From assembly GCF_002158905.1 (NCBI RefSeq), contig NZ_CP021432.1:47031-111030 (forward strand): a DNA stretch of 64,000 nt, read 5' to 3'. The stretch's first letter is position 1; every line of letters starts with the position of its first letter. The translations under genes and the position numbers were made by a program. Below the pieces are notes generated by a model. It ran no database searches. It saw only the letters and a program-made list of their open reading frames with translations, and had not been told where the DNA came from. The DNA comes from Yoonia vestfoldensis. GTDB taxonomy: Bacteria; Pseudomonadota; Alphaproteobacteria; Rhodobacterales; Rhodobacteraceae. Shown here one piece after another: positions 51,814 to 61,130 of this stretch.

Positions 51814-52911
51814 TCAAGAGTCACTGACTGCAACGTCCAAAAACAATGCCACCAACTTTGCGTTGATGAAATAGTTGTTCCGGCCTGCCTGGATTTTCTC
51901 AACAAACCCCTTATCAGCAAGCTCATCCAGATACTTGGCAGCCGTTTGGCGTGAGACACCAAGATCCTGCACGACATAATCGATACGTGTGTAGGGATGG
52001 CGGAAGAGATTGTTGAGCAGGTCTTGAGAATAGAGTTTCGGGAGTTCAGCTCGCAATTGCGCCTTAGTATCTGACATCTGTTGCCGAATGCCCTCGACCA
52101 ATCTCAATGTAGCGCCCGAGGTTTCAGCGACAGCTTCAAGCATAAACAGCACCCAGTCTTCCCAAGCATTTTCGGCTCGGACAGCCTGCAGCAACCTGTA
52201 GTAAGTGTCTTTGTTTTGCGTGATATGGCGGCTCAAATAGAGCACCGGAATATCTAGCAACCCAGTTCGCGCCAGATACAGAACATTCAGTATCCGTCCT
52301 AACCGCCCATTTCCGTCAGGAAAGGGATGAATGCTCTCGAATTGGTGATGGATGAGCGCCATCCGAATAAGCGGATCCAACCCGTCTCCATTCTCGGCGT
52401 TGATATAGTGCTCGAGGTCGCCCATCAGACTGATGATTTCATGGGCATCCTGAGGCGGCACAAAAACTATTTCACCACTTGCTTCGTTCTTGAGCGCTGT
52501 TCCGGGCGTTTGGCGAAACCCTCCATCGTGTTGCTTCAAAAGCTGGAACATCGCGATCAACGTACTGTTGGTGATCAGCCCGTCTGTCTCGCGAAGCCGA
52601 TCATACCCAAGTTTCAGTGCGTCACGATAGAGCGCCACTTCTTTTGCAGCGGCACTGCCTGGACCTTCGGGAAAAAGGTCCGCCTGAAACAGATCGTCCT
52701 GCGTGGTGACAATGTTTTCGATTTCCGAACTTGCCTTGGCTTCTTGCAACGCAAGTGTGTCAATCAAGATGCTCTGATTTGGGATAGTCGCCGCTCGACC
52801 CTTCAGTTCAGCCAACGCGCGATTGGCGCGCGCTAAAGCCTTGAGTATCGGCACAGTGTCAAAATCAACACCGGGTGGCAGCGGTTGGATGTTGTAGGTG
52901 GGTTTTAACAT
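51814..52911 (-). CDS. Fic-family AMP transferase with own inhibitory helix
   Basis: 365 residues. Catalytic Fic motif HPFPDGNGRLGR (about residues 198-209), a flap near EASGEIVFVPPQ, and the N-terminal inhibitory motif SSEIEN ([S/T]xxxE[G/N]) near residue 61, so it is a class II, self-inhibited Fic enzyme needing no separate antitoxin. The C-terminal winged helix (RIDYVVQDLGVSRQTAAKYLDEL) may bind DNA. Role: protein modification, often AMPylation, target unknown. The ribosome site is weak. Stands alone between the TerB operon and the DUF1403-scpB pair. Confidence 0.9.
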   Translation of the reverse strand: MLKPTYNIQPLPPGVDFDTVPILKALARANRALAELKGRAATIPNQSILIDTLALQEAKASSEIENIVTTQDDLFQADLFPEGPGSAAAKEVALYRDALKLGYDRLRETDGLITNSTLIAMFQLLKQHDGGFRQTPGTALKNEASGEIVFVPPQDAHEIISLMGDLEHYINAENGDGLDPLIRMALIHHQFESIHPFPDGNGRLGRILNVLYLARTGLLDIPVLYLSRHITQNKDTYYRLLQAVRAENAWEDWVLFMLEAVAETSGATLRLVEGIRQQMSDTKAQLRAELPKLYSQDLLNNLFRHPYTRIDYVVQDLGVSRQTAAKYLDELADKGFVEKIQAGRNNYFINAKLVALFLDVAVSDS

Positions 52912-53033
52912 GACTGGCTCGATGTGTTAATTATTTATACTTTCATTAACACGTGAAAACAGACATGTCACCCAAACGAGCATTTTTTGACATGACGGCA
53001 AGATCGAGTGCCCTACCATTTTCCTCTAAACAG

Positions 53034-53624
53034 TCATTCTACCAAACCAGCATCCTGCAGCCCTTCGCGATCGGGCAGGTCGCGCAGACTCTGCAAGCCA
53101 AACACCACCAGAAACCGCTCCGTCGTCACGAACGTATAGGGTGCGCCGCGACGTGGGCTCCGCGGCCCCGTCGCTATCAACTCCTGCGCATGCAGTCGCC
53201 CGATCAGATCGCGACTGATGTCTTTGCCAAAGATGTCCTTCAGCCCTTCGCGGGTGATGGGCTGATGATACGCAACCGCGGCCAGCACCGCGACATCGAA
53301 CTCATTCAAGCCCAACAGCTGGTCCCCAACATCTGCCGCTGCACGGATTGCCGGTCCATACACAGCACGAGTGCGTAATAGCCATCCGTCGACAACCTTC
53401 GCTACCTCGAACGACCGCCCTTCTATATCGGACGCAAGGTCTTCGATGAGCAGGTCGACGGATGCACCCTGCCCCACCACCCGCACCAGATCCTCACGTG
53501 GCACCGGCGATGCACTGGCAAACAACACCGCCTCGATCCGCCGCATCCATTCCCGCCAACGCATGTCAGGCGGCAGGTCGGGTAACTCGCGATCCAGCTC
53601 TGGCTCAGGTCTGTCCTTCGCCAT
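53034..53624 (-). CDS. scpB: ScpB-like protein
   Basis: 196 residues resembling the SMC-ScpAB subunit ScpB: two winged-helix units, with WMRRIEAVLFASASPVPREDLVRVVG, GWLLRTRAVYGPAI, EFDVAVLAAVAYHQPITREGLKDIFGKDISRDLIGRL-type regions (about residues 25-170) and a YTFVTTERFLVVFGL strand. It starts two bases after the DUF1403 gene stop. Plasmid ScpB homologues next to DUF1403 recur in alphaproteobacteria; whether they act with a chromosomal SMC is unknown. Confidence 0.85.
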   Translation of the reverse strand: MAKDRPEPELDRELPDLPPDMRWREWMRRIEAVLFASASPVPREDLVRVVGQGASVDLLIEDLASDIEGRSFEVAKVVDGWLLRTRAVYGPAIRAAADVGDQLLGLNEFDVAVLAAVAYHQPITREGLKDIFGKDISRDLIGRLHAQELIATGPRSPRRGAPYTFVTTERFLVVFGLQSLRDLPDREGLQDAGLVE

Positions 53625-53626
53625 AT

Positions 53627-54517
53627 TTACACCCCGTAAAGCCGGAACGTATCCCGCCCGGTCAATTCACGCACAACACCCAGCTCAACCAACCGATCAC
53701 AAAACCGCCGCGCGGCACGGTCCGAGTTTAAAGACGTCAGCCCGGCAGGAGTCATCGCATCACGAGTGAGAAACATCTGCACCGCTGCTGCGGCCCCTTT
53801 TGCCCGGAGCTTTGGCGCAACCGCGTTCAGTCGCTCCGTTTTCCGCGTTAAATCTGTTGCAACATGAACGACACGTTCTGCAGAGATTCTCACCGCCCGA
53901 TGGCAGGCCAGCCGAAGTTCGTCGCCCCGTTTGCGCAAATCACCACGCTTCAGACCAGATACAAGCAGCGGCATAAGATGGTCCCATCCAAGTGCCTGGG
54001 CAAGAGCGGCGTCAGCAAGAACAAGCGCTGGGACCTCACTGCGCGGGCTGTCCGTCAAAACCGCCTCTAGGATTTGTGCAGCTCGGGTGATGGGTGCCCC
54101 CGTTTCGGCATCAAGCCAGGTTGCTAACTGTTCTGGCGCGTGGTCCGGCAGAGCCCGATGCAACGCCTTGATCGAAACAGGCCGCTGAACAGCACGCCGC
54201 CAACACTGATAGATTTCTCCAGCTGGGCCCGGCAGATCGCCAGGTCGAAGCAAATGTACCGCGTCACGCAACTGCCCTGCCCGTTCCGGGCGACCCGAGA
54301 AGAGCACACAGGCCTCGGCCGCGGACAGTGCCAAACGATCACGCAGCAAGGTTTGGGGCACAACCTGATGGCCAACCACACCATCGAGTGTGGCTAGTGT
54401 CGCGCCTGACAAAAACGCCACATCTTCAAAGGTTTCGCCACGTGCGGAGGTGACCCAAGACGGCATCCGTAGTAGTGTAGTGAGGTTCGGTTCTTGGACG
54501 ATGCGCTCAGATTTCAT
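53627..54517 (-). CDS. DUF1403 protein
   Basis: 296 residues, alpha-helical and Ala/Leu-rich. Family features: PSWVTSARGETFEDVAFLSGA near the start, DRLALSAAEACVLFSGRPE, AQALGWDHLMPLL and a basic C-terminus ending RDTFRLYGV. Function is unknown. It is regularly found upstream of scpB on plasmids of this group, as here, with two bases between the genes, so the two products probably work together. Confidence 0.85.
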   Translation of the reverse strand: MKSERIVQEPNLTTLLRMPSWVTSARGETFEDVAFLSGATLATLDGVVGHQVVPQTLLRDRLALSAAEACVLFSGRPERAGQLRDAVHLLRPGDLPGPAGEIYQCWRRAVQRPVSIKALHRALPDHAPEQLATWLDAETGAPITRAAQILEAVLTDSPRSEVPALVLADAALAQALGWDHLMPLLVSGLKRGDLRKRGDELRLACHRAVRISAERVVHVATDLTRKTERLNAVAPKLRAKGAAAAVQMFLTRDAMTPAGLTSLNSDRAARRFCDRLVELGVVRELTGRDTFRLYGV

Positions 54518-54673
54518 GCGAGAAGTCTATTTGATGACGGCGCTTATAGCCAGCAAATAACAAAGTAACCGCCCCACCTTACAGCTCTCACTTAAGTCCA
54601 ATAAGTTTGCATTATCGGACATCAAGAGATATGCTAGGACGCAGTTTAATTTCACCACCGGATTCACTGGAAA

Positions 54674-55771
54674 ATGCCCTCAGAGGACGAGAAGTCGACA
54701 TCATCAAACTCTGGTGCGTTTTGTATCGCTCAGAACGGCGACAGCGATCAAGAAAAAAGCGACGACATCTCCCTACCCGCCCACGTCGCGGGATCCGGCA
54801 GCCTTGATCGCCTGGTCGACGCCGCCCGAGATTATGCGCGCGCCGCAGCTTCTGACAATACGCTGAAAGCCTATGCCAAGGATTGGGCGCATTTCGCGCG
54901 GTGGTGTCGGATGAAGGGCGCGGAGCCTCTGCCCCCGTCGCCTGAAATGATCGGGCTTTATCTCGCAGACCTGGCGTCCGGAGCGGGCCCCTCCCCTGCC
55001 CTATCGGTCAGTACCATCGAACGTCGCCTCTCCGGCCTTGCCTGGAACTATGCGCAACGCGGCTTTGTCCTCGATCGTAAGAACCGCCACATCGCAACAG
55101 TGCTGGCCGGGATCAAACGCAAACACGCCCGTCCGCCGGTGCAGAAGGAAGCGATCCTGGCCGAGGACATCCTCGCGATGGTCGCCACCCTGCCCTACGA
55201 CCTGCGCGGGCTCAGGGACCGCGCCATCCTGCTCCTCGGGTACGCCGGCGGGCTCCGCCGCTCCGAGATCGTCAGCCTGGATGTCGGAAAGGACGACACG
55301 CCCGATTCAGGCGGCTGGATCGAGATCCTCGACGACGGCGCCGTGCTGACGCTCAACGCCAAGACCGGCTGGCGCGAGGTCGAGATCGGTCTGGGATCGT
55401 CTAACTCCAGCTGCCCTGTGCATGCGCTCGAGCAGTGGTTGCACTTCGCCAGGATCGACTTCGGGCCGGTCTTTGTCGGCACCACTCGGGGTGGAAAGAA
55501 GGCCCTGGAGACAAGGCTGAACGACAAGCATGTCGCGCGGCTGATCAAGCGAACGGTCCTGGACGCCGGCATCCGATCCGAACTGCCCGAAAAGGAACGC
55601 CTGGCACTGTTCTCTGGCCATTCTCTGCGCGCAGGTCTCGCCAGTTCGGCCGAGGTGGACGAGCGGTATGTGCAGAAGCACCTTGGCCACGCTTCGGCAC
55701 AGATGACCCGCCGCTACCAACGCCGCCGCGACCGCTTCCGCGTGAACCTGACGAAAGCCGCTGGATTGTAA
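54674..55771 (+). CDS. Tyrosine-type integrase
   Basis: 365 residues with a disordered N-terminus (about 1-45), a core-binding domain (SLDRLVDAARDYARAAASDNTLKAY region) and a catalytic domain: Arg in YAGGLRRSEIVSL, Lys near LNAKTGWREV, GHSLRAG (HxxR), His in LGHASAQM, Tyr in RRYQRRR. It belongs to the integrases found alone on alphaproteobacterial elements. It is convergent with, and has overwritten the end of, the ParB-like gene at 55545-57227, so it probably arrived by its own insertion. Confidence 0.9.
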   Translation: MPSEDEKSTSSNSGAFCIAQNGDSDQEKSDDISLPAHVAGSGSLDRLVDAARDYARAAASDNTLKAYAKDWAHFARWCRMKGAEPLPPSPEMIGLYLADLASGAGPSPALSVSTIERRLSGLAWNYAQRGFVLDRKNRHIATVLAGIKRKHARPPVQKEAILAEDILAMVATLPYDLRGLRDRAILLLGYAGGLRRSEIVSLDVGKDDTPDSGGWIEILDDGAVLTLNAKTGWREVEIGLGSSNSSCPVHALEQWLHFARIDFGPVFVGTTRGGKKALETRLNDKHVARLIKRTVLDAGIRSELPEKERLALFSGHSLRAGLASSAEVDERYVQKHLGHASAQMTRRYQRRRDRFRVNLTKAAGL

Positions 55772-57227
55772 TCTTGCGAACTGTCATCCTGTCATTAATC
55801 CTTGGCCGGTCTGAGCTGATGAAGTCAAGAAGATCTGCATCTTCAGCCTGCTCGGTGTCGGGAACGGGCTCAGGCAAGGGCTTCAACGCACCATCGTCCT
55901 CGTCGTCGCGTGCGTTCGCGCCAAGCGCTTGACCAGCAGAAGTGATTTCCGTACCGTGGCCGATACCATCCGCGTAACTCCCCGTTGAAAGCTCAGCGCC
56001 CTGCTGTCGGTTCACAGCTGAAGACATCAGCGTATTCCCGAGGCTCATCCTCGGGCCGGACAAAGCCGCGATTAACGACAAGCTCGCCATGCGATAAAGC
56101 GTCACAAAAGCCCCTGCCCGCGCGATCTCTTCATCGTCGAAGATCAACGGCCGAGTCTCGAGCTTCTCCATCGCAATTTCCAACTCGCCAAGTCGCGCGT
56201 CGACTTCCTCGGGGAATTCATCCTGGCCCTCGTATTCCTCTTCGAGCGCCCGGTATTCGGCAAGAAGCTTGGCATGGGCCGCGCCTTCGTCATCCGTCAT
56301 CGGTGCCGGGTCTCCGCTCAGCCGCCGCAAACCGTGGCTGTAGCCATAGGGCAGGTCGAGCGAGACCTCGATCCATTTCCAACCTTCGGTCGCAATGGCT
56401 TCGGCTTCAGCCTGAAGCTTCTCGCTGACCAGACGATCGAACAGGGCGGGGTCTTCCAGCCAGCCGCCGTCATCGCCCTGGAAGAGGTCGTGCAACATGG
56501 TGCCGCCAGCAGACTCATAGGCATCGATGCCGACAAAGACAGCACGACGATCGGATGCCCGCACCGAGGTTTCCGTCAGCAGCCGCCGGATCTGATAGGG
56601 CTCCTTGTTCCAGGACGAGCGGATCGCCTCCCAGACCTGAACCTGGCGCTCATGATCCGGGTTAACCGTCAAGGCCATCAGCTGCTCCAGCGTCATTTCA
56701 TCCTCGGCATAAAGCTCGAGCAGGGCAGGGGCCACGACGGCGAGTTTCAAGCGCTGTTTGATCACCTGCGGCCTGACGAAGAAGGCGGTTGCGATCTCTT
56801 CGTCGCCCTGACCCTTCTCCTGCAGCGCCACGAAGGCGCGGAACTGATCGAGTGGATGCAGGACAGCGCGCTTCATGTTCTCGGCGAGCGAGTCGTCTTC
56901 GGCGAGGATCGTGGACTTCGCATCCCGCACGAAGCAGGGAATGGGCGTCGTCTTGGCCAGGCGCTTCTGCTTCACCAAGAGTGACAGGGCCTGGAAGCGC
57001 CTACCGCCAGCGGGTATTTTGAACTTGCCTGTCTCGGACCCATCATCCGCCAGAACGGGCCGGACGCACAGGCTTTGCAGCAACCCGCGGCGGGCGATGT
57101 CTTCGGCCAGTTCCTCGACCGAGATGCCGGCCTTGATGCGCCGGACGTTGGACTGGCTCAGCACGAGCTTGTCGAAGGGAATGTCCCGGAACGGGGACTG
57201 GGTGACTTTCTGGGCAGGTTTCGCCAT
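55545..57227 (-). pseudogene. ParB-like plasmid protein, copy 2, C-terminally truncated
   Basis: ATG at 57227 with GGAGGAG. The N-terminal ParB domain (about 10-135) is intact: LSQSNVRRIK, ARRGLLQSLCVRPV, IPAGGRRFQALSLL, AENMKRAVLHPLDQFRAF, then the HTH-like EIATAFFVRPQVIKQRLKL. The acidic middle (about 200-430) matches the family. After LKPLPE (near 55868) the usual C-terminal domain of 200 or more residues is missing. The frame instead reads antisense through the integrase gene (GSRGSGRGG and so on) to a chance stop at 55545. May still make a protein with foreign tail. Confidence 0.8.
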
Positions 57228-57340
57228 CAGATCTCCTCCACGACGGGCGCCGGAAGCCACTCTTCCGATCTCACTTCCCGTCACCCTCAAACCAACAACC
57301 CTTTCCCTCTCATATTCTGACGCTCGCGAGGCAGGACTTT

Positions 57341-57354
57341 AACAGCTGTTAAGT
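57341..57354. promoter_or_regulatory. parS: parS-like centromere site 1
   Basis: Perfect 14-base palindrome TTAACAGCTGTTAA downstream of repC. Together with an almost identical site 55 bases away it matches the palindromic RepB-binding centromeres of repABC plasmids. Confidence 0.75.
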
Positions 57355-57395
57355 CGACAGTCCCGAGGTGGCGGAAAAGTACGCAGTCTCTCAAC

Positions 57396-57411
57396 CTTAA
57401 CAGCTGTTAAG
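57396..57411. promoter_or_regulatory. parS: parS-like centromere site 2, overlapping repC stop
   Basis: Perfect 16-base palindrome CTTAACAGCTGTTAAG. Its TTA (57407-57409) is the complement of the repC stop codon, so the site lies across the gene end. Confidence 0.8.
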
Positions 57412-58618
57412 CTGCAGATCGTCGCCCAATCAATGCCATGACCATCGGCCCACAGGAGAACTCGCCGGCCGCAGCTTTGGCAGTCAGAGCTCGCAAGTAT
57501 CCACCAGGCGATCTTATGTCGGCGAAGCGTTCCAGCATCGCAGCAACGACGATCGACGCTTGCTCCGGACCCATGAACCGCTGTGCTTCTTCCCATGCAG
57601 ACGCACTGATCCCCATGGCTGGCCGCACATGGCCCGCCGCATCGAAAAGCTGATGCCAATGCCGGATCTCACCTTGGTAGAAGGTCTTCAGCGAGGGACA
57701 TGCCGCTATCACTAGGTGAAGCGGGATCTTTGGCAGATGTCTTGTGTCCTGTTCATCAACGTCAGCCACCGGCTCATTCGTATCCACATCTGGCACACCC
57801 GCCGCCGCCCCGCTTTTTTCTAAAGCCGGCTCAAAATCTATAGATTCTTTATTTGAATTATGATGGTGACGCTCAGATTGGGCATCATTGGTGTTCATTT
57901 CTTCTGTTTCAGGGCCATCAATGATGTTGCGTGCCTGGTCAAGGAGAGCTTCAAGATCGGCTCGATAGGCCGCGAGGTCCTCAATTGAAAGCTTGCGGCG
58001 AAGCGCGCGGGCTGTGAGGGCAGCCTTGTCGCGAAGCTGATCCCAGAAGCCTAGGCCTGGCTGCATCTCGTCTCCGAACTCGGCGAGGGCCGCGAGATCG
58101 CGTCGCATGAGGCTTACGACCTCTCTCAGGCGCCTGACGCGCTCCTCAGCCTCACGTACGGCCTCTGCGGCCCGTGCTATCTCCTCGGACTGGCAGTAGA
58201 GCGGGGAAAGATCGAAGCCAAAGGCGACGCGGTCTTCGCCGTGCTTGCGGACGTAGCGCTTCCCATTGGGGCTATCGCGCCGCTGGAGCAAGCCAGCCTC
58301 GACGAGACGCGCGAGGTGACGACGCATCGTTGAGCACGGCATGCCATTCAGGCGCTCGCAGATCGCCTTGTTCGAGGGGAAGACGACCATCTCGGCGTTC
58401 CCGCCAAGCGCATCGTCCGGAAAGAAGCTGAGGAGCCCCTGCAAAACAGTCAGATCACGTTCCGAGACCCCAAAGGCCGCTTGCGCCTTGGAGAGCTCGC
58501 GCAGGAGTTCCCACTTGTTAACGGGTCTGGCCGGAACAGATGCCTCGGGTCGCTCGATGACGCGCAAATGAGCGTGCGAAATCGGCCGCATAAACGGCGA
58601 AATTGGTGTGTACTCCAT
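57407..58618 (-). CDS. repC: RepC replication initiator
   Basis: About 403 residues from the ATG at 58618 (an in-frame GTG at 58630 is also possible; both have poor ribosome sites, as usual for this tightly regulated gene). RepC features: PVNKWELLRELSKAQAAFGVSERDLTVLQGLLSF, then a winged helix (NKAICERLNGMPCSTMRRHLARLVEAGLL), SPLYCQSEEIARAAEAV, and the C-terminal SPGGYLRALTAKAAAGEF. The middle (about 245-300) is a variable linker. RepC is the initiator and is thought to bind an origin inside its own gene. The 213 bases separating it from repB hold the antisense RNA that limits its synthesis. Confidence 0.93.
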   Translation of the reverse strand: MEYTPISPFMRPISHAHLRVIERPEASVPARPVNKWELLRELSKAQAAFGVSERDLTVLQGLLSFFPDDALGGNAEMVVFPSNKAICERLNGMPCSTMRRHLARLVEAGLLQRRDSPNGKRYVRKHGEDRVAFGFDLSPLYCQSEEIARAAEAVREAEERVRRLREVVSLMRRDLAALAEFGDEMQPGLGFWDQLRDKAALTARALRRKLSIEDLAAYRADLEALLDQARNIIDGPETEEMNTNDAQSERHHHNSNKESIDFEPALEKSGAAAGVPDVDTNEPVADVDEQDTRHLPKIPLHLVIAACPSLKTFYQGEIRHWHQLFDAAGHVRPAMGISASAWEEAQRFMGPEQASIVVAAMLERFADIRSPGGYLRALTAKAAAGEFSCGPMVMALIGRRSAA

Positions 58619-58668
58619 GAAAATGTTCACGAAGACAAAAATTCTAGGGCCCGCGAATCGCTTTGCGC

Positions 58669-58697
58669 TTGCGGGGTAGGGGCCAGAACGCTACATT
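58669..58697 (+). promoter_or_regulatory. Promoter of antisense ctRNA
   Basis: -35 TTGCGG (58669-58674), 17-base spacer, -10 TACATT (58692-58697), on the strand opposite to repABC. Predicted start near 58704. Confidence 0.55.
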
Positions 58698-58703
58698 CAG
58701 AAG

Positions 58704-58794
58704 TGCGAAAACTGAGATTTTGTAGCGGGCTGATCCCGGTGCGAAACCTTACAAAGGTCTCGTGAAGCTAGCTTCTCGGGGCCTTTTTCTTTTT
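58704..58794 (+). ncRNA. incA-type counter-transcribed RNA between repB and repC
   Basis: About 90 nt, antisense to the repB-repC leader. It ends in a strong terminator (58756-58783: GGTCTCGTGAAGC pairs with GCTTCTCGGGGCC, followed by TTTTTCTTTTT). Position, strand and terminator are those of the ctRNA that represses repC and sets incompatibility in repABC plasmids. The 5' end is a prediction. Confidence 0.8.
58756..58794 (+). terminator. Terminator of the ctRNA
   Basis: 13-bp stem with one mismatch and two G-U pairs closed by CTAG, followed by an 11-base T-rich tract. Confidence 0.85.
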
Positions 58795-58831
58795 GCCTGT
58801 ATCGTGCCTCCTTCTTGTTGGTTGCTCTTCC

Positions 58832-59761
58832 TCAGTCTTCTGAACGCTTCCAGCGCTCATGAAGCTCGGTAATCAGCTTTGGGGCATTGCCCTCCAACCA
58901 GCTGATAAAATCAGGTTCATCCGTAGTCAGATCGAGTTTAAGCTGCTTGCCTTGGCGGCTGGTCTTGACCGTCGCAGCTCCGACACCGGGGATCGCCAAA
59001 GCAGGCACGCCTTTTCTAGACGGGCTTGCTTTCTTCTCTGCGCTCTTCGCGGCTGCCAGAACTGCGAGAAACGCACGCTCAGAAACCTCATCGACCGAGC
59101 CGGAACTTTCGGACTTGGCTGCATGAGCTACGGCTTGCAGTTGGTCTCGATCACCGTCGTAGGCACCCAAAGCCTTTTTGAGCTCTTCCCATCTCGGGCG
59201 ACCAATCCCGGGAGCCGCACCAATTGCCTGGATGAGTTCCTCGCCGACCGTCCGAACGACACTCAAGAGTTGTGAAACCCCGGCTTCGTGGAGGTTAAGG
59301 ACTTCGGCGACACCTCGATTGGTGCGCTCAGCCCCTTCCAAATGATCACCGTCCAGAAGTGCCGTCGCAACGAGCGCACGCTCAATAAAGCTCAGATCAC
59401 GACGCTCTTGGTTCTCGAGAAGCTGATCTCGAAGCGCTTGATCACCCTCAACCTCTGTGACGATGGCTCGAACTTTGATACCGAGTTCGCGACATGCTTC
59501 CAAGCGTCTGCGGCCATAGATCAGGTTGTAGCGATCGCCTTCCAGTGGGCGCACCAAGACGGGCACACGCTGACCGTTCTTGGAAATAGAGTTCTTCAGG
59601 CCCTCAACTTCAATCTGAAGCCTGTCATCCAACCGTCCTTCGGTAAGGATCTGCGCCGGATCGATCTCAAATACACCGCCACGCAGTCGGCGCCCTTCAA
59701 GAGCGTCAGGAGCGTTGCGAAGGGTCTGCAGCGGCAGGCCAAGTTTAGGCTTTCTTGCCAT
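58832..59761 (-). CDS. repB: RepB (ParB-type) partition protein
   Basis: 309 residues from the ATG at 59761, 17 bases inside the repA end, so the two are coupled. The N-terminal ParB domain has KNGQRVPVLVRPL, YNLIYGRRRLEACRELG and LLENQERRDLSFIERA. An HTH follows (NRGVAEVLNLHEAGVSQLLSVV). The C-terminal region (about 225-309) is for dimerisation. It should bind the two palindromes downstream of repC. A normal length for plasmid RepB. Confidence 0.93.
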   Translation of the reverse strand: MARKPKLGLPLQTLRNAPDALEGRRLRGGVFEIDPAQILTEGRLDDRLQIEVEGLKNSISKNGQRVPVLVRPLEGDRYNLIYGRRRLEACRELGIKVRAIVTEVEGDQALRDQLLENQERRDLSFIERALVATALLDGDHLEGAERTNRGVAEVLNLHEAGVSQLLSVVRTVGEELIQAIGAAPGIGRPRWEELKKALGAYDGDRDQLQAVAHAAKSESSGSVDEVSERAFLAVLAAAKSAEKKASPSRKGVPALAIPGVGAATVKTSRQGKQLKLDLTTDEPDFISWLEGNAPKLITELHERWKRSED

Positions 59762-60938
59762 TCCGACCCCATGTGTTCTGGATGATTTCAGCGATCTCAT
59801 CGTTCACTGCGTTCATGGATTCGATCGCACGATCAAACGTCTGACGCGTGAAGTCCTTTTTGTCAGCTTCGTAGAGCGTTTGCTTGGTCAAGCCGGCATC
59901 AGATATTGCGGTCGATTCAACCATGTGATTGGTCAGGACCGACCTCCCAAACAGCCCGCGAATGAAGGCGATGACTTCGGTTTGTGGCGCGTCGCCGACT
60001 TTGTATCGCGTTGGCAAGAAGCGCAGCCAATCGAAGCGCAGATTTGCGCCTGCATCCCTGATCACTCCCAGGAGATCCGCAGTCATTCGCAGGAATTGAG
60101 ACATCGACATGAGGTCAAGCATCTGCGGGTGAACCGTCACGAGGACACCCGAGGACGCAGAAAGTGCTGACATCGTCAAGAAACCAAGCTGCGGCGGGCA
60201 GTCGATCACAACAACGTCGTAGTTTGCTTCAACACTATCGAGTGCGTCATGAACTCTCGCGAAGAACGCCTTCGCTCCGCCTCGCTGGATAGCAGCAGGC
60301 GTCTCGTGCTCGAACTCCATGAGTTCAAGGTTGCCCGGGATAAGATCAAGGCCGCGGATGTAAGTCTTGCGGATCACTTCGGCGATCGGAACCGGATCGT
60401 CGTAGCGAACGGCATCATAGAGGGTTCCGCCCTCCATAAGGTCGAGTTCTGGCTGGATTCCATGAAGAGCCGAAAGAGATGCTTGGGGGTCGAGATCGAT
60501 CGCAAGAACCCTGTACCCCTTTAGCGCCAAGCGCTGAGCGAGGTGAGCAGACGTCGTCGTTTTGCCGGAGCCGCCCTTGAAGTTCACCACTGATATGACT
60601 TGAAGCTCGTCACCGTCGCGACGCCCAGGCACGTAAGTTCCAGACTTTTTTGCATTTCCTTCAAGCGTCTGCCGGATTTCCCAGATATCGTCGAGCGTAT
60701 AGCGGCGATGACTTCCCGCCGTCGTCTCGACGTCAACGATCTTTCCTTCTCGATGAAGCTTCCGAAGATAGGTATGGTCGACGCCAAGGAGCTCAGCAGC
60801 TTCGCCGCTGGTCAAAGTGCGCATCACCTTCTTTGCATCTGGTGGGAAGTGCGCAGCGCGCTGAGCATGCAGGTTCGACGCGAGAAGTTCCGCGTAGTGC
60901 CCGATGGCGATATCAAGATCCTGTTCTGCTTCGCTCAT
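59745..60938 (-). CDS. repA: RepA (ParA-type) partition ATPase
   Basis: 397 residues. The N-terminal MerR-like HTH covers about 40-90 (LTSGEAAELLGVDHTYLRKLHREGKI) and allows autorepression. The ParA ATPase domain follows, with deviant Walker A FKGGSGKTTTS (about 118-127), VLAIDLDPQASL, VVVIDCPPQLGF and LPTRYKVGDAPQTEV. First gene of repABC. With RepB and parS it ensures plasmid segregation and represses its own operon. Confidence 0.95.
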   Translation of the reverse strand: MSEAEQDLDIAIGHYAELLASNLHAQRAAHFPPDAKKVMRTLTSGEAAELLGVDHTYLRKLHREGKIVDVETTAGSHRRYTLDDIWEIRQTLEGNAKKSGTYVPGRRDGDELQVISVVNFKGGSGKTTTSAHLAQRLALKGYRVLAIDLDPQASLSALHGIQPELDLMEGGTLYDAVRYDDPVPIAEVIRKTYIRGLDLIPGNLELMEFEHETPAAIQRGGAKAFFARVHDALDSVEANYDVVVIDCPPQLGFLTMSALSASSGVLVTVHPQMLDLMSMSQFLRMTADLLGVIRDAGANLRFDWLRFLPTRYKVGDAPQTEVIAFIRGLFGRSVLTNHMVESTAISDAGLTKQTLYEADKKDFTRQTFDRAIESMNAVNDEIAEIIQNTWGRNGKKA

Positions 60939-61130
60939 GTCTGCCCCGATCCGTGGGCGCGTTTTTTATGTGACCGCGCGTTATTTTTCGAGACTATTGC
61001 CCGACCAGCCAGATTCGTGCAAGCACTTTCTAGATATTGCGTCGTGCACCAAGTCCACCACAAGGGTAGCGTTCCATTACTCCGAGGCTGTGGTCGTGCG
61101 GGATCTCCTGCGCGGTGCGTGAACCGGGGC
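60939..61130 (-). promoter_or_regulatory. repABC promoter/operator region
   Basis: 192 bases upstream of repA. GCGCGTT occurs at 60957 and 60976, each followed by a T-rich run, 19 bases apart; these are candidate RepA-binding half sites. I could not fix the promoter boxes. Confidence 0.45.

Noticed and set aside
51635..51874. 79-codon frame on the + strand
   Set aside because: No ribosome site, mixed composition, and it overlaps the end of the Fic gene on the other strand.
55545..55770. C-terminal tail of the ParB-like reading
   Set aside because: Gly/Arg/Ser-rich sequence exactly antisense to the integrase gene; not part of the original protein.
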